A stretch of DNA of 64,000 nucleotides from Rutidosis leptorrhynchoides (GCF_046630445.1 NC_092342.1:84389001-84453000), one strand, 5' to 3'; positions 20,691-34,350 are shown, counted from the stretch's first letter. Notes: generated by a model from the sequence alone, not told the origin. Numbers and translations: made by a program.

Positions 20691-23202
20691 GAAAGGCATC
20701 ATTGCATCATGTTATTATTATGAAAAGGAATCACAGAGGCTGCAAAAGCAGCGTTACATTGAGCTGCTGAGGCTGCAGCAAAAGTTCACGAGATTTACAT
20801 TCACGAGATACAAACTAATCATATTTAACTAACAATTAGACAACTAAACTCTTTGGATCATTGAACTAAGTATGTCAATCTATCGATTTTACTTTGCACC
20901 TTTTCGCGATCCATTCGTAGCTTTTGACTTGAATATCGTTAAGCGCAACCGGCGGGTTCCAACACCTATTGTCGAACACTTTATGATTCCGGTTTTTCCA
21001 AATAAGATACCCGCAAGTCCACTCGACCGCTTGCCATATTTCCCGACCAATATCCGTCATTTGCACGTTCGATTTTCCCAAGAAAACCTCTCCAATGCTT
21101 AAATTTGAGGCACCCCAAACCCCACCAATTGAACACTTTATTCCAAATATCATATGCAAGATTACATAACACTAGAGAGTGATCCACCGATTCCAAATCT
21201 TGGTCGCAAATCGAACAACAGACCGAGTTTAAATCGATACCACGTTTGTCCAATTACATCAAGACCGGGATGCGCCGTTTCCTTGCTCTCCATGCAAAGA
21301 CTTCCACTTTTTTTGGAACAAGATCGTTTCGTAATGTTTCAAACCTCGATGGACCCTTTACAAGAATCTTTTCATTGATGAGATCCGCAAGTGATTTAGT
21401 AGTGAATTTTTCATTCCCGTTTAGAAGCCAACGCCATGAATCCTCTTTTCCATGCTTTAGCCGAACCCCCTGAAGCAGATTGTTCAGCTCAGCCATTTCC
21501 CCTGCATCACGACCAATAGGCGGTCTGACCCACGCCCATATTCCTGAACTGTTTAACCCATTTGTTGCAACCCGATCACGAACCGAAGCCGATGAATCAC
21601 TTTCGAGCCGCACTAATCTTTTAAATTTGTCTTCAAGAGTAAAGTCACCAAGCCAATAGTCCTTCCAAAAGGAGGTGGAAGAACCATCATCAATGACTTT
21701 AGCAAACGAGTTCCTAAATGATAAGCCAAGAGAGTCGATGCAACTACCTACATTAATGATGTTAGAGCAAGGTGATGTGGTAGAAATAACTTGCGAACCC
21801 AAGGAAGGATCCAGCCCACCCAAGGGACCATAAACACTTTTTATGACATTGACCCACAAAGAAGTGGTTTCGGTTTTGAACCTCCACCACCATTTTCTAA
21901 GTAAAGCCAAATTTTTCTTTTTAAAGAACCCAAATTTAACCCGCCATCCTCGTAAGGAAGTGAAACTTCATCCCATTTAACCCAAGAGATTTTTGATTCA
22001 CTACCCGACCCGCCCCAAAAAAAGGAACGTCTTACTTTCTCGAGATTTTTTAGCACACATAGCGGGGCACGGAAGAGCGAGAAATAATACAACGGGAGAC
22101 TATTTAATACGGATTTCACAATAGTCACACGACCACCAAACGACATCGCACGTGCTTTCCAATCCGCAAGCCTTTTACCAATTTTTTCCAATACTGAATC
22201 CTAATTTGATAACTTGTCCATTCTCGCACAGACCGGGAGGCCGAGGTAAATAAAAGGTAGTTCGCCTACTTTACACCCGAAGGATCTAGCTATTTCTTCC
22301 ACTTCAAGATTGCTAACACCGATGCCATACAAATTGCTTTTATGATAATTCACTTTCAACCCCGAACTAAGCTCGAAACATTTTAGGATTTTCAAAAGGT
22401 TCACAAAATTTGATTTGTTCCAAGTTCCGAAAAAATGGTGTCATCCGCATATTGGAGATGAGATATTGGACCTTTATCGCACCTAATCTCCACCCCCGAG
22501 AATAAATTATTAGAAACCGCCTCTTTAACCAAGTGATTTAGGCCCTCCGCCACAATAATGAAAAGAAAAGGCGAGAGCGGGTCGCCTTGTCGGACACCCC
22601 TTTCGAGCTTGAATTCACTTGTCGGCGAACCATTTACGAGAACTGAGATGCTAGCCGAATTTAGACATGATAAGATCCATTTTCTCCACTTTATCCCGAA
22701 CCTCATCTTTTTCATCACTTCCATAAGAAAATCCCAACTTAGGCAATCGAATGCCTTCTCAAAATCCACCTTGAAAATCAAACTCTTAATATGTTTCCGT
22801 TTAAGAAATTCAAGAGTTTCGTTTGCAATTAATGTGCCATCAAGAATATTCATCCCCTTTAAAAATGAACTTTGTTCGAAACTAACTAGGTTCGGGATGA
22901 CTGCACGAAGACGGTCGGAGAGGATTTTTGAAATAATCTTATAGGGACTTCCTATAAGAATTATGGGCCGATAATCATTTGAGGAAATTGGATCCGACTT
23001 TTTCAGAACAAGTGTTATGAATGAAGCGTTACACTCCTTAGAAATTTCACCAGAACTCCAAAATGAATGGACCGCTAATATGAGATCATTCTTGATAACA
23101 TCCCAATATTTTTAAAAAATCGCATGTTAAAACCGTCCAGACCCGGGGCTTTGGTGCTCCCGCAATCGCGAATTGCATTCCACACCTCCTCTAGGCTGAA
23201 TT
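20691..23202 (-). pseudogene. LINE ORF2, C-terminal half: reverse transcriptase, zf-RVT region and 3' UTR
   Basis: From the top: a KAPGLDGFN motif near 23140, RT fingers (NDYRPI, KIISKILSDRL), FKVDFEKAFD with catalytic Asp, RQGDPLSPFLF, and the active-site LQYADD near 22440-22460. A thumb/connection region follows (YLGLPV, WKARAMSFGGR), then a zinc-finger-like C-terminal region with C-C-x2-C and H-x4-C spacing around 21150-21240 (CCSICDQDLESVDHSLVLC). Frames are broken at about 23110, 22400, 22195, 21880, 21254 and 21000, so no polymerase can be made. The 3' UTR runs to the poly(A) tail. Confidence 0.9.
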
Positions 23203-23366
23203 TGTGATGACCCGGGAATTTCCTACTAAATTTAAACTTAATCTTTATATGATTTCGATACGATAAGCAAAGTCTGTTATGTTGAGTCTCAAAAACTTTA
23301 GACTGTGTTCATATATTCATTTACCCTTCAACTACTTCCGACGATTCACGAACAATTGTTTGAAAA

Positions 23367-23453
<87 letters not shown>

Positions 23454-23537
23454 GTAATTATTGGAAATAATATAAAAGTTAGTAAATCATTAGGAATTAA
23501 CTATGTAAAATAATAAATAGAATAAATAAATTACTAT

Positions 23538-23617
<80 letters not shown>

Positions 23618-26600
23618 GAGTCTATATATGATTTCTAATAAATATATATAACATACAAATATTAACTATTCAATAAATGTCATTATATAACATAATATTA
23701 CAAAAATAATAATATAGTATTATATTAAATTACAAGTTGAATAAATTTATATATTAATATTATTATCATTACTTTTATTATAATTATTATTGCTGTTAAT
23801 ATTTATATTAATAATATTATTACTTTCAATATAGAATATGTAAATAAAAATTTGATATATTTAAGTTGTATTATTATTATTACTACTAATGTTATTATTA
23901 TCATTAATAATATTAAAATTATTATAACTAGTATTATTATAAATATTATTAATAAGATTATTATTGTTATTTTTATTATCATTGTCATTAACTAAAGTAT
24001 TAAAATTTTCATTTTTCATATTATTATTTATCATTTATTATACTAGTCTAATAACAATAATACTATTATTATTAGTAATTATTTGTTAATTATCAAAAGT
24101 AAGAAAGTAGATATATATGTACACAAATATATTTAACCAAATTATAAAATACAAAAATATATATAAATATATATATATAAATATATTTACATTTATAAAT
24201 ACTGAATTATATAAATATACGAGTTTATATATAAGTAAATAAAATTGAATACGTATTTTTCTTCTCAATCGTTTTCCCAACTGTATCATAACTTGATTTT
24301 GTCAACTATCCAGTACAATTCGATTCTTTGTGTTTCAATAACAAACAAGAATCAGTGAATTCGATTAGAAATTTTTTATATTATTAGTACTAACAGAATA
24401 TTTTGTGTCGAGTGAATTAAACTACAAAATAAATGTTAAATTGAATCACATTAGCTGTAATATTATCTTTTAGCCTTTATATAATACTCTGTAAATGTAA
24501 ATCGATTTAGAATAACAAAAATCAAATTTAATTTTAATATATCTGCACATTATCCCTGTTCTTACTTTATTTTTCAAACTTCTTGAATTCGAAATATATC
24601 TCAAAATGTGTAAATGCAGTATCATTAGAAATCATTCGTTTGAACTGTCTGCAAAATTTCATAACTCAATTTTTTCTATCGATGTTCAATTTTAGAGTCA
24701 AAGTTTTGAAGAAAAAAAGTCAAACGTCATTCTATGATCAAATTGAGGATTTATATGAGATTTCTGTTATAATTAATGATCTCTGAAGTTTCTATGAACG
24801 TTTAACTACATATTTCATGAAGAATGTATAACCTGAATGTGTCTTAATTTCAAGTTCAAGTTTGAGTTTTCAATCGATGAACATGAGCTGTTCTGCAGCT
24901 TTATTTTTTTTTATTTTTTTTCCTTTTCCCATTCTGATTAACCCAATTCAATCTCAAATAGGTCGTTTCTGTTTGTATGTAAATCTTAAAAACCAAATCA
25001 ACACATTGTGGTTACGATGGAAACAATTTTTCAGTTGAATGAGAATAGGAAGAAGATGATGAACACTGTACTATGGGTTAAATAATTTTGGTATGAGGAA
25101 TTAATCAGAAAAACAGAAGTAGTAGAGTGGTGTTGTGTGTTTGTGTGTGAGCGGGAGGTCTTGGGTTCGAGTCCCGCTTGGTGCGTCTTGGTGCAGTTCT
25201 TTTTAAAGAGGGTTTCTAAGGTAGCCATTTTTTTTTTATTTAAATTCATTATTTTTATTATTATTATTGTTAATATTATTATTGTTATTATGATTATTAT
25301 TATGAATGTTAGTATTACTTATTGTTAATATTATACAATTAAAATGATTACTAGTATTAATAATTAGTTATTATAAAGTAATAAAATTAGAGTATAATAA
25401 GTATTATTATTAATATTATTATGAAATTAGTTATTATTATTATCATTAGTATTATTGTTATGGATAGATGAAAATGATTATTATTACTAGTATTATTATT
25501 ACTATTACTATTATTATTACTATTATAGTTAATTATCAGTAGGTAAAATTATTATTGTAGTATTTATTATTAGTATTATTGTGAAAATAATACAAAATTA
25601 TTATCATTTTCATAAATATTAGTATTATTATCACTTTATAAATGTTAGAACCATTTTTATTAATATAAGTATATTATTATTATTAATATCATTATTTTTA
25701 TCACCAATGAAATCATAACCATTAGTATCTTAATTAGTAATATTAAGTAGTATAACTATTAACATTTTTATTATTATTAATATTACTCTAGTATTACTAT
25801 AACTAATATTTTGTAAACAAAAGATTAAATAAATAAAAATATGTATAATAACCATAACTTAAATATATAAACACTTTACTTAAAATATACAAAATGAATA
25901 TATAATATATAATAAAGTATATAAGTTATTAATATAAAAATTATCACTAATAATAATATAATTATTGGTTCAATTACAATTATATGTATTGATGAAAATA
26001 TAAATGATATAGGTTCGTGAATCCGAGGCCAACCCTACACTTGTTAAATGTCGTCATATGTATTTTTACTACAAAATACATTAGGTGAGTTTCATTTGCC
26101 TTTTTACCCTTTATATTTTTAGGCTGAGAATACATGCGCAACTTTTATAAATGTTTGATGAAATAGACACAAGTAATTGAAACTACATTCTATGGTTGAA
26201 TGATCGAAGCCGAATATGCCCCTTTTTAATTGGTAACCTAAGAATTACTAAACCGATCTACTAATTGACGCGAATCGTAAAGATAGATCTATTGGGCCTA
26301 ACGAACCCCATCCAAAGTACCGGATGCTTTAGTACTTCGATGTTGTTTTATATCATGTCCGAAGGATTACCCGGAATGATAGGAGATATTCTTATATGCA
26401 TCTTGTTAATGTCGGTTACCAGGTGTTCAATCCATATGAATGATTTTTGTCTCTATGCATGGGACGTATGTTTATGAGAAATGGAAATATGAAATCTTGT
26501 GGTCTATTAAAATTATGAAAATGATCATTTATGATTAACTAATGAACTCACCAACCTTTTGGTTGACACTTTAAAGCATGTTTATTCTCAGGTACGAAAG

Positions 26601-26913
26601 AAATCTTCCGATGTGCAATAGCTCATTCTAGAGATATTACTTGGAGTCACTCATGACATATTTCAAAAGACGCTGCATTCGAGTCGTTGAGTTTATCTAG
26701 ATTATTATTAAGTCGTTGATAGTTTGATATATTATGAAATGGAATGCATGCCTGTCAATTTTTGATGTAATGAAAGTTTGTCTTTTAAAAACGAATGCAA
26801 TGTTTGTAAAATGTACCATATAGAGGTCAAGTACCTCGCGATGTAATCAACTATTGTGAATCGTTTATAATCGATATGGACTTCGTTCAGATGGATTAGG
26901 ACGGGTCGCTTCA
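23203..26913 (+). repeat. Solo LTR A (3.7 kb), gypsy-type
   Basis: Starts TGTGATGACCCGGGAA and ends ACGGGTCGCTTCA. GAATT at 23198-23202 and at 26914-26918 is a perfect 5-bp target duplication. The LINE reading frame continues across the two sides. Contains (TA)n tracts at 23399-23448 and 23541-23613, (ATT)n-type DNA and a tRNA-like module at 25117-25190. There is no internal domain, so recombination between two LTRs has removed the rest of the element. Confidence 0.9.
25117..25190 (+). other. tRNA-like (Pol III promoter-like) module in solo LTR A
   Basis: TAGTAGAGTGG at 25120-25130 resembles an A box, and GGTTCGAGTCC at 25164-25174 is a perfect B box, 33 nt apart. GCGGGAGGTCTTGGGTTCGAG then TCCCGC can pair as a T-arm-like stem. 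A T-rich tail and (ATT)n follow. A complete cloverleaf is not present. Confidence 0.55.
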
Positions 26914-26918
26914 GAATT

Positions 26919-27474
26919 CACACTCCAGTGATGTTGCAGATTCTGTTGACAGTGAACATGCCCATGATGGCCCATCAGGTGGCCTTTCAGTAGCGGACTG
27001 ACCCAATAAACTGGGCCGCGAATTATTAGGTCAAGAGAACCGAGCTTTAAAGTGACATAGAACCGCATCTTTAATATCGCAAGGATTCTCGTTCCATGAA
27101 CCATTAATGTTGAGGCCCCGAATATTACATTTGGTGTAACTACGTTTTATTGAGGCATGAAAAAACTTGGAATTTTCGTCACCTTCCAAAATCCATCGAA
27201 TTCGAGCTTTTTGTTTTACATGTTAGATTTTATTCGCTCTTTTTTCAACCAATTCCTTCTAGATCCCAACCAAGAAGATTTATCCTCTTCATTTAGCGGG
27301 TTCAATTCCGCCTTTCTTTCCCATTCATTTGCCTCTAACATAAGATTTTTAATTTCTAAATCTAACGAACCAAATTCATTCCTACTCCAATCTTTCAAAG
27401 CAAGCTTGAAATTTTTGAGTTTGTCACGAAATTTACAATCATTTTTATGCCCAAAAATTGATTCACCTCAAGCC
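26919..27474 (-). pseudogene. LINE ORF2 middle segment (linker between endonuclease and RT)
   Basis: Isolated between the two solo LTRs. The minus strand reads KDWSRNEFGSLDLEIKNLM, later GDENSKFFHASIKRSYTKCN, INGSWNENP and CHFKARF, the usual L1-type linker in plants. Several stops interrupt it. It shows that the two LTRs are separate insertions in one LINE. Confidence 0.88.
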
Positions 27475-27479
27475 GTATG

Positions 27480-29037
27480 TGTAGAGACCCGTCCTAATCC
27501 ATCCGGACAAAGTCCATATCGATTATAAATGATTCACAACAGTTGGTTACATCGCAAGGTACTTGACCTCTATATGATACATTTTACAAACATTGCATTC
27601 GTTTTTGAAAAGACAATCTTTCATTACATCGAAAGTTGATAGGCATGCATACCATTTCATAATATATCCAACTATAATTAACCTAATAATAATCTTGATG
27701 AACTCGACAACTCGAATGCAACGTCTTTTGAAATATACCATGAATGACTCCAAGTAATATCTATAAATTGAGCAAATGCACAGCGAAAGATTTCTTTCGT
27801 ACCTGAGAATAAACATACTTTAAAGTATCAACCAAAAGGTTGGTGAGTTCATTAGTTTATCATAAACATTCATTTCCATCATTTTAATAGACCACAAGAA
27901 TTTCATTTCCAGTTCTCATAAATATACGTCCCATGCATAGAGACAAAAATCATTCATATGGTGAACACCTGGTAACCGACATTCACAATATGCATATAAG
28001 AATATCCTCATCATTCCGGGATCCTCCTTCGGACATGATATAAATTTCGAAGTACTAAAGCATCTGGTACTTTGGATGGGGCTTGTTGGGCCCGATAGAT
28101 CTATCTTTAGGATTCGCGTCAATTAGGGTGTCTGTTCCCTAATTCTTAGATTACCAGACTATAAGGGGCATATTCGGTTTAATAATCCAGCCATAGAATG
28201 TAGTTTTCAAATACTTGCGTCTATTTCGTAAAACATTTATAAAATCAGCGCATGTATTCTCAGTCCCAAAAATGTAAAGAGTAAAAGGGAGCAAATGAAA
28301 CTCACCATACTGTATTTTGTAGTAAAAATACATACGAATAAATTGAACAATGCAGGGTTGACCTCGGATTCACGAACCTATATCAAATATATTTATTAAC
28401 ACCTCTAATTGTAATCGAATAGATTTATATATTAGATTTATATATTATAAATGTTAGTAGATTAGGTGTTTCATTAGTAACTTAATTAAATGTATTTATT
28501 TTGTATACTTTAAAGAAATAAATATATTAATATAGTTTTGTCAAGTATATTTTTATATGACTAATTTTTATAGTCATATTGATAATAATATTAATAGTAG
28601 TATTGATAATAATAATAATATGGTTCTTATAAAATAATAATGATACTAGTAATAATAAAAATGATAATAATAATAATAATGTAAAAATAATAATAGTAAT
28701 GTTAAAAATAATAATAATAGTGAAAATAAACTAATAATGACAAAAATAATGATAATTCTAATAATAATGTTAATAATAACAATATATTTATCTTTATCAA
28801 TAATAGTTTGATGCATACAAAGATTACACTTAATCATACTTATCATTACTATGTATCATGTTATACTTAGGGTTATATTCCTAATACTATACTTATAATT
28901 ATGTTCATGACTAATCATGTAAATCATAATTTTAGTATTTATACTAGTGACATACTAATAATACTAATGATGATAAAATAATAATAATAATAATAATGAT
29001 ACTTAGGTTAATAATAATAATAATAATAATAATAATG

Positions 29038-29072
<35 letters not shown>

Positions 29073-30740
29073 TAATAATAATAAAAATAAAAGAAATGGT
29101 GTATACCCTTAAAAGTCTCAAGTAAAAAGAAATGCTCCAGGTGGGACTCGAACCCTTGACCCTTCGTTAACCCGACACCTCTCCTGACCAAAGAACTAGC
29201 GTGCTTTTCTGTTATTATATTCAATCCAGAAATACTTAGCTTGTGTATCTATTTTCTCAATTTCCTTCTTCTTCCTTTTGAAACCACGTCGACCAGTGGG
29301 CAACCAAATCTCAAATTAATGTTTGAATGAGGTTTGAAACTTAATTATACTTATCTATAATGCATCGTTCTTTCAATTGATAAAAAAAATTAAAATAAAA
29401 TAAACAACAAAAGAATATACATGTGTCGTTACTCGTCGATGTTAAAAAAATAAATTTGATTTTTCGATTTAGCCTTGTATTTGAACCAAAATTTTTTCCT
29501 TGTGAATGTCTGAATCAAAAGCAACCGAATAAAAAAATATATATAAAAAAATATGTTAAGAAGGTGCTCGCTGTATGTTCACGGTAAAAAAAAATAAAAT
29601 TGATTTTTGATTTTAAGTGTGTTTTAGACAATTGTTATAACACCAATCTAACTTCAAATCGTTTCAAAAATCACTCTCAATCTTCAATTTATCTTGAATC
29701 ATAACAGATAACACGAATTTGATTGAATAACGAAGTTTGACTTTTTGAAAAACAAAACTTTGACTTGAAAATTCGAAGTCGATATAACGAATTGGGATTT
29801 GATATTTTGCAGAAAGTTTCACTAGAGGATTCCTAACACTTCTGCATTATTAGATTTTGACGAATTATTCGAATTCGATTTTTGGCTGAAAAGTGTAGAT
29901 ACAGAGGGCGTGGAGAAAGAAAGAAAAAATATATATATCATTCTGTTTTTTTTTATTTTCGATGGATTACTGAAAATAATTGGTATCATAAAGTTGTTGT
30001 CGACAATTACAATCAGTACTAGCCAAAAATTAAAAAAAAAAGCAGAAGTTGAAGGTTACCAACTTCATACTATCTGATCTCTGGTATCTAATATTTTGGT
30101 TCCATTCAAATTAATACTGCTTTAAGATTAATATTGTGTTAATAATTAAATACATATAATTATTTAGTAAAATACTAATAATAATATTTATAGAAATAAT
30201 AATAATATTAATAATAATAATAATATTATTATTATTAATAACAATAAGATTACTACTAATATTAAGAATAATGATAATAATAATGTTAAATAAAAAAATA
30301 GTTATGAAACATATCATTAGGATAATAAAAATATTAATAATTATAATACTTATAATAATTATAATACTTGTAATAATAATAATATTATTGGTAATCAATA
30401 AATGATACATGTATTAATCACATTAGCTAACAATATCTAAAATACAACTAAATATAAATTTTAAATCGTTCTTATAGTAATATTTATATTTAGTATTTAT
30501 TTTGATAATCATTACATTATATTTAAAAAGATCTTAATATGTACTATTTATTATTATTACCACTATTAATATTAATGAAATAATGTTTATCCTAACAGTT
30601 ATATTTTTAATTCACAGTTACATTTAATTTATTTATATTATAATTTATTACTTATGTAATGTCTACTAATTATATACCTATATTTAATATTTACATGTTT
30701 TAATATATTACATTATATATAAAATCATCAATTAGATAGT

Positions 30741-30809
<69 letters not shown>

Positions 30810-31086
30810 GTTTTAACAAACTTATTATCTTGCATAGTATTTTACTTATTTGTTATTATTTCAAACTATTGTATATATATACTTACATCTATATACCTAT
30901 TATATATATATGTGTATATTAATTTGCAACCAACAGTTCGTGAATCGTCGGAAGTAGTCAAGGTCAAATGCATTCATGACAATTAGTTCTAACATTTTGA
31001 GACTCGGTTTAATAAACTTTGCTTATCGTGTCGAAATCATATATAAATTAAGTTTAAATTTGATCGGAAATTTCCGGGTCGTCACA
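27480..31086 (-). repeat. Solo LTR B (3.6 kb), gypsy-type, opposite orientation to LTR A
   Basis: On the minus strand it starts TGTGACGACCCGGAAATTTC and ends GACGGGTCTCTACA. Flanks GTATG (27475-27479) and GTACG (31087-31091) are a 5-bp target duplication with one mismatch. It contains runs of (ATA/TAA)n, a (TA)n tract at 30747-30806 and a tRNA-like module at 29136-29206. Confidence 0.88.
29136..29206 (-). other. tRNA-like module in solo LTR B
   Basis: On the minus strand GGTTCGAGTCC (29154-29144) is a perfect B box, and a weak A-box-like CTAGTTCTTTGG lies upstream. It is followed, as in LTR A, by a T-rich stretch and a long ATT-type repeat. No tRNA structure is intact. Confidence 0.45.
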
Positions 31087-31862
31087 GTACGGATAACTTC
31101 CTCGACACCTTCTTTATTGAACCATTCATCAAATACTTTAAAAGGCTTATGACCAAAATCAATGTTCTTATCCCAAAGGACAAGGGGACAATGGTCCGAA
31201 TCCCGTATTTCCAAAGTAATAACCGAGAGATTATCCCACAAGTTAAGAAATTTGCCCGACACAAGGACCCGATCAAGCTTACTAAACTTCAACCCGTCAT
31301 CACTAATAAGCGTGAACTTCCTACCATTAATAGGAATCTCTATCAAACTATTATTATCAATAAACTCGTTAAACCAAGTAGCACGGCTACGATGAAAAAC
31401 ACAATTCACACGATCCGCCCGTTCTCTAACTTCAATAAAATCCCCACATAAGACCCAAGCCGCGTCTACATTTCCCATTAGATTATGAAGAGAGTCCCAA
31501 AAAATCCTTTTATTGGCATCACTATGTGGTCCGTAAACATTAACCATAATCGATTCCTTTCCCGACCTAACCCAAGAACTGCGAATGGCTAGAAAAAAAT
31601 CATTCCCCATTGCATTTTGTACGTTAAAAGATTTGGTATCCAAAATTAAAATCATTCCTCCTGAGTTACCAACGACTTCCTTTTGGACATACCCATAGTC
31701 ACTTGAACCCCACAAAGATTGTACCCAACGATCACCTCCTTCTTTACATTTAGTTTCCTGCATCGCAAAAATGTCTGGCCTTTCTTGATAACAAATGTAC
31801 TTGACCCAATCGAATTTCCTGATCACAACAAAACCTCTCACATTTAATGAAATAATCTTCAT
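31087..31862 (-). pseudogene. LINE ORF2 start: apurinic/apyrimidinic-like endonuclease domain
   Basis: The ATG at 31862 opens ORF2 with KIISLNVRGF, followed by AMQETKC (catalytic Glu), VNVYGPH, GDFIEVRE, FSKLDRVLVS and the terminal SDHCPLVL (catalytic Asp-His). The domain nicks target DNA to prime reverse transcription. GDF is normally followed by Asn in this family; here it is Ile, a probable inactivating change. The frame is cut by solo LTR B at 31086 and resumes at 27479. Confidence 0.9.
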
Positions 31863-31898
31863 AAAGGCAATAAAGAAACGACAAGGAGTGTGTACAAC

Positions 31899-33831
31899 TT
31901 ACTTATTCAGCCATTTAAGGTCGATTTGCTCTCCAAACTCCCTAAGATACGCATCATGAAACTGGTCATTAGTCGGCTTAGCTTTGCTAACATTGGAATG
32001 GGGTCTTGGTATTTTCTTTAGCCTAGTTTTTATCCCACATCCCTTGCAGTTGAGTGCAATTTCATCATCAAAGTTAACCCCCCCTCCTAGAAATGGATTT
32101 AGCTCACCTGATTCTAGATGAAGCACTCCAGCACATGATATAATTCCAATAACATTCCTTGTAGTAAGAAACATTTGTAGCCAATTTATGACTCTGTCTA
32201 GAGGAGCAAAGAGATCCCTTTCGACTGTTGCGATTACCCTTGTTTGACCGCACCGAATGAACAGATTGGACCGAGGGTTAATTACAATATGGTCTATGAT
32301 TGGGTCAATATGGTCTTAGTCTAATGTAACAGGCCCATTATTCAAATTGGCGTCGCCAGATCCAGGCCCATGGTTATGAACTATTGGGTCACCAGGCCTA
32401 ATTTGAGTATTATCTATGAAAATTGGAGGTTACTGGATAGTGGGCCTGGATGAATTTGAATTACCTTTAGATTTCACATCACTAGAAAGATCAATTCCAG
32501 CCGCCCTGTCATTATGATTACCTGACAAGTCTTCTTGGGAATTAAGGCTAGGTTTAAAACCCTCCTTTGTCTCAGCAACCACCTCTTCGTCTTCATAAAA
32601 TAAGTTACGGACCCCTAAACAACCCGATTCAAGATCTCCTGCATCCGACCTGACCCTGCCCCGATTATCGTTTGAATTGCTCCACTGACTGTTTGACTTA
32701 CCGGAAACATTCACACTTTTGATAGAACCAGAGAAATTTTCCGATGACTCCATAAACTCCGATACCTTTATATCATCCTCAAATTCATCAGAGATAGGGT
32801 AATCATCTTAGTCCAAGTAATCTAAACTGTAGTCTGATGAATGAGAGGACACATCTGTTGCGCTAAAACGAGTGTTAAAATCTTGACAGCTGTTTTCTTC
32901 CTCCTTGATACTTATGAAGTACTCTTTTCCTTTATGCATGAGTTTCATAGAGTCGTTAACCACATTTAGATGTGATAATTTCACCTGGACTTTCCTATAT
33001 AGCAACTTTTGGTTACCTAATAGATTACAGTTTTCGAAACTATACACAACATCCCATCTCTCAGCAATGGACATGAACGTGTTTCTAGACCAGCAGTGTA
33101 TCAAAACCCCGGAAATTCTGAGCCAAGATATCCTACCCTCCGGTCATAACTCCACATCCCACAACTGAGCTTTGCGAATCCATTGCTTAATAGGGTGGTC
33201 CCTTTGTTCATGAGTTTCATAGAGTCGTTAACCACATTTAGATGTGATAATTTCACCTGGACTTTCCTATATAGCAACTTTTGGTTACCTAATAGATTAC
33301 AGTTTTCGAAACTATACACAACATCCCATCTCTCAGCAATGGACATGAACGTGTTTCTAGACCAGCAGTGTATCAAAACCCAGGAAATTCTGAGCCAAGA
33401 TATCCTACCCTCCGGTCATAACTCCACATCCCACAACTGAGCTTTGCGAATCCATTGCTTAATAGGGTGGTCCCTTTGTTCCACCACCTCCAATGCCAAT
33501 TTAGGCCATTTAAAAATAAGAAGAACATTTAGACCCCCCCCCCCCCAATAGCTTAATACCAATGTCATAGAACCCATGGCATCCTCAGCAAGAATGTTGA
33601 TAAGGTTGCGAAGAAAGGATTGGGTTTTTGCTTCGCAAATCACTGCCTTAAGCAAAGTCTCATCGTTATTTCTATCATCTGGAACTGTAATTACCTTGTC
33701 TCCCTTGTCCACAGCATGAGTGATGTTTTGGTTTCCACCCCGATTACGGTTAATCTTCTCCCTTAAATCTTCATGCTTATTCCCTACAACATCACGAAAT
33801 CTTCTTCCATCATGATGGCTATCTTTGTTAC
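31899..33831 (-). pseudogene. LINE ORF1, middle and C-terminal part
   Basis: Minus-strand frames include a block before 33416 (KVITVPDDR, EAKTQSFLRNLINILAED), a repeated block (HCWSRNTFMSIAERWDVVY), an acidic Ser-rich region (32430-32880), and a C-terminal piece with a possible knuckle remnant (LNCKGCGIKTRLKKIP). Stops occur at about 33530, 32808 and 32430. The tract at 33534-33546 is a 13-C homopolymer (poly-Gly on the minus strand). In plant L1-type elements this region follows the RRM. Confidence 0.75.
32937..33480. repeat. Tandem duplication of 272 bp inside LINE ORF1
   Basis: 32937-33208 and 33209-33480 are almost identical (a CCCCGG / CCCAGG difference is visible). 272 is not a multiple of three, so the duplication itself shifts the frame. 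Confidence 0.92.
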
Positions 33832-34029
33832 TGATATTGCTCCATTTATATATGTTTTATCTCACGATATCTCCCTCACTTTGTTCGGTTTTTGACGATC
33901 TCGGAGCCTATTTTCTGTGCTATTGATCTAAATGGTAATTTAAGGGCTAAGGACTTGATATGGTGTAAAATTGACCAAATCTTGGGCAAAATTGGCTAAG
34001 GTAATGGCAAGTGCAGGATTCAGCTCAAA

Positions 34030-34320
34030 AAGCGGGGCTCCTCAACTAAGAGCGCCGCTCCTGTGGAGTAAAAGCGCCGCACCAACATGAAAAGCGACGT
34101 TCTTATGCACATTTCAGCTCCATTTTCCATCAGTGAGCAATAGCGTCGTTCCTAAAGTCACGAGCGCCGCTCCTATCTAGACAAAAGCAATGCTCCTATA
34201 GCAAAATTGCCGTTCCTGAGTGTTTCCAAAAGCGGCGTTCCTGATCAAAAGCGCCGCTCTTCATTTGAGCCAAAAGCGCCGCCCCTGAGTCAAAAGCGGT
34301 GCTCCAGTCGCTGTTTCAGC
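34030..34320 (+). repeat. GCGCCGC palindrome array in 5' LTR
   Basis: Units such as GAGCGCCGCTC recur every 20-35 bp; many are self-complementary around one central base. Also present at 57215-57515 and, as GCGACGC/GCGGCGC, at 39090-39345. Confidence 0.8.
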
Positions 34321-34333
34321 CCAGATTTTCAGC

Positions 34334-34350
34334 ACTATAAAAGGAACGAG
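34334..34350 (+). promoter_or_regulatory. TATA box of the Athila-like LTR
   Basis: CACTATAAAAGGAACGAGA, conserved in both LTRs (here and near 57535), directly after the palindrome array. Confidence 0.6.

Noticed and set aside
25137-25200. Functional tRNA gene
   Set aside because: A B box and T-arm-like pairing are present, but no acceptor stem or anticodon arm closes, and the module recurs inside LTRs.
28646-30410. Isoleucine/leucine-rich ORFs in the ATT/ATA-rich parts of the solo LTRs
   Set aside because: They are low-complexity translations of trinucleotide repeats.
23203-31086. One 7.9 kb DNA transposon with very long terminal inverted repeats
   Set aside because: The outer ~150 bp at each end are inverse complements, but each half has its own 5-bp TSD, TG...CA ends, and the centre (26919-27474) is LINE ORF2 that joins the outside LINE pieces. 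Two solo LTRs explain it better.
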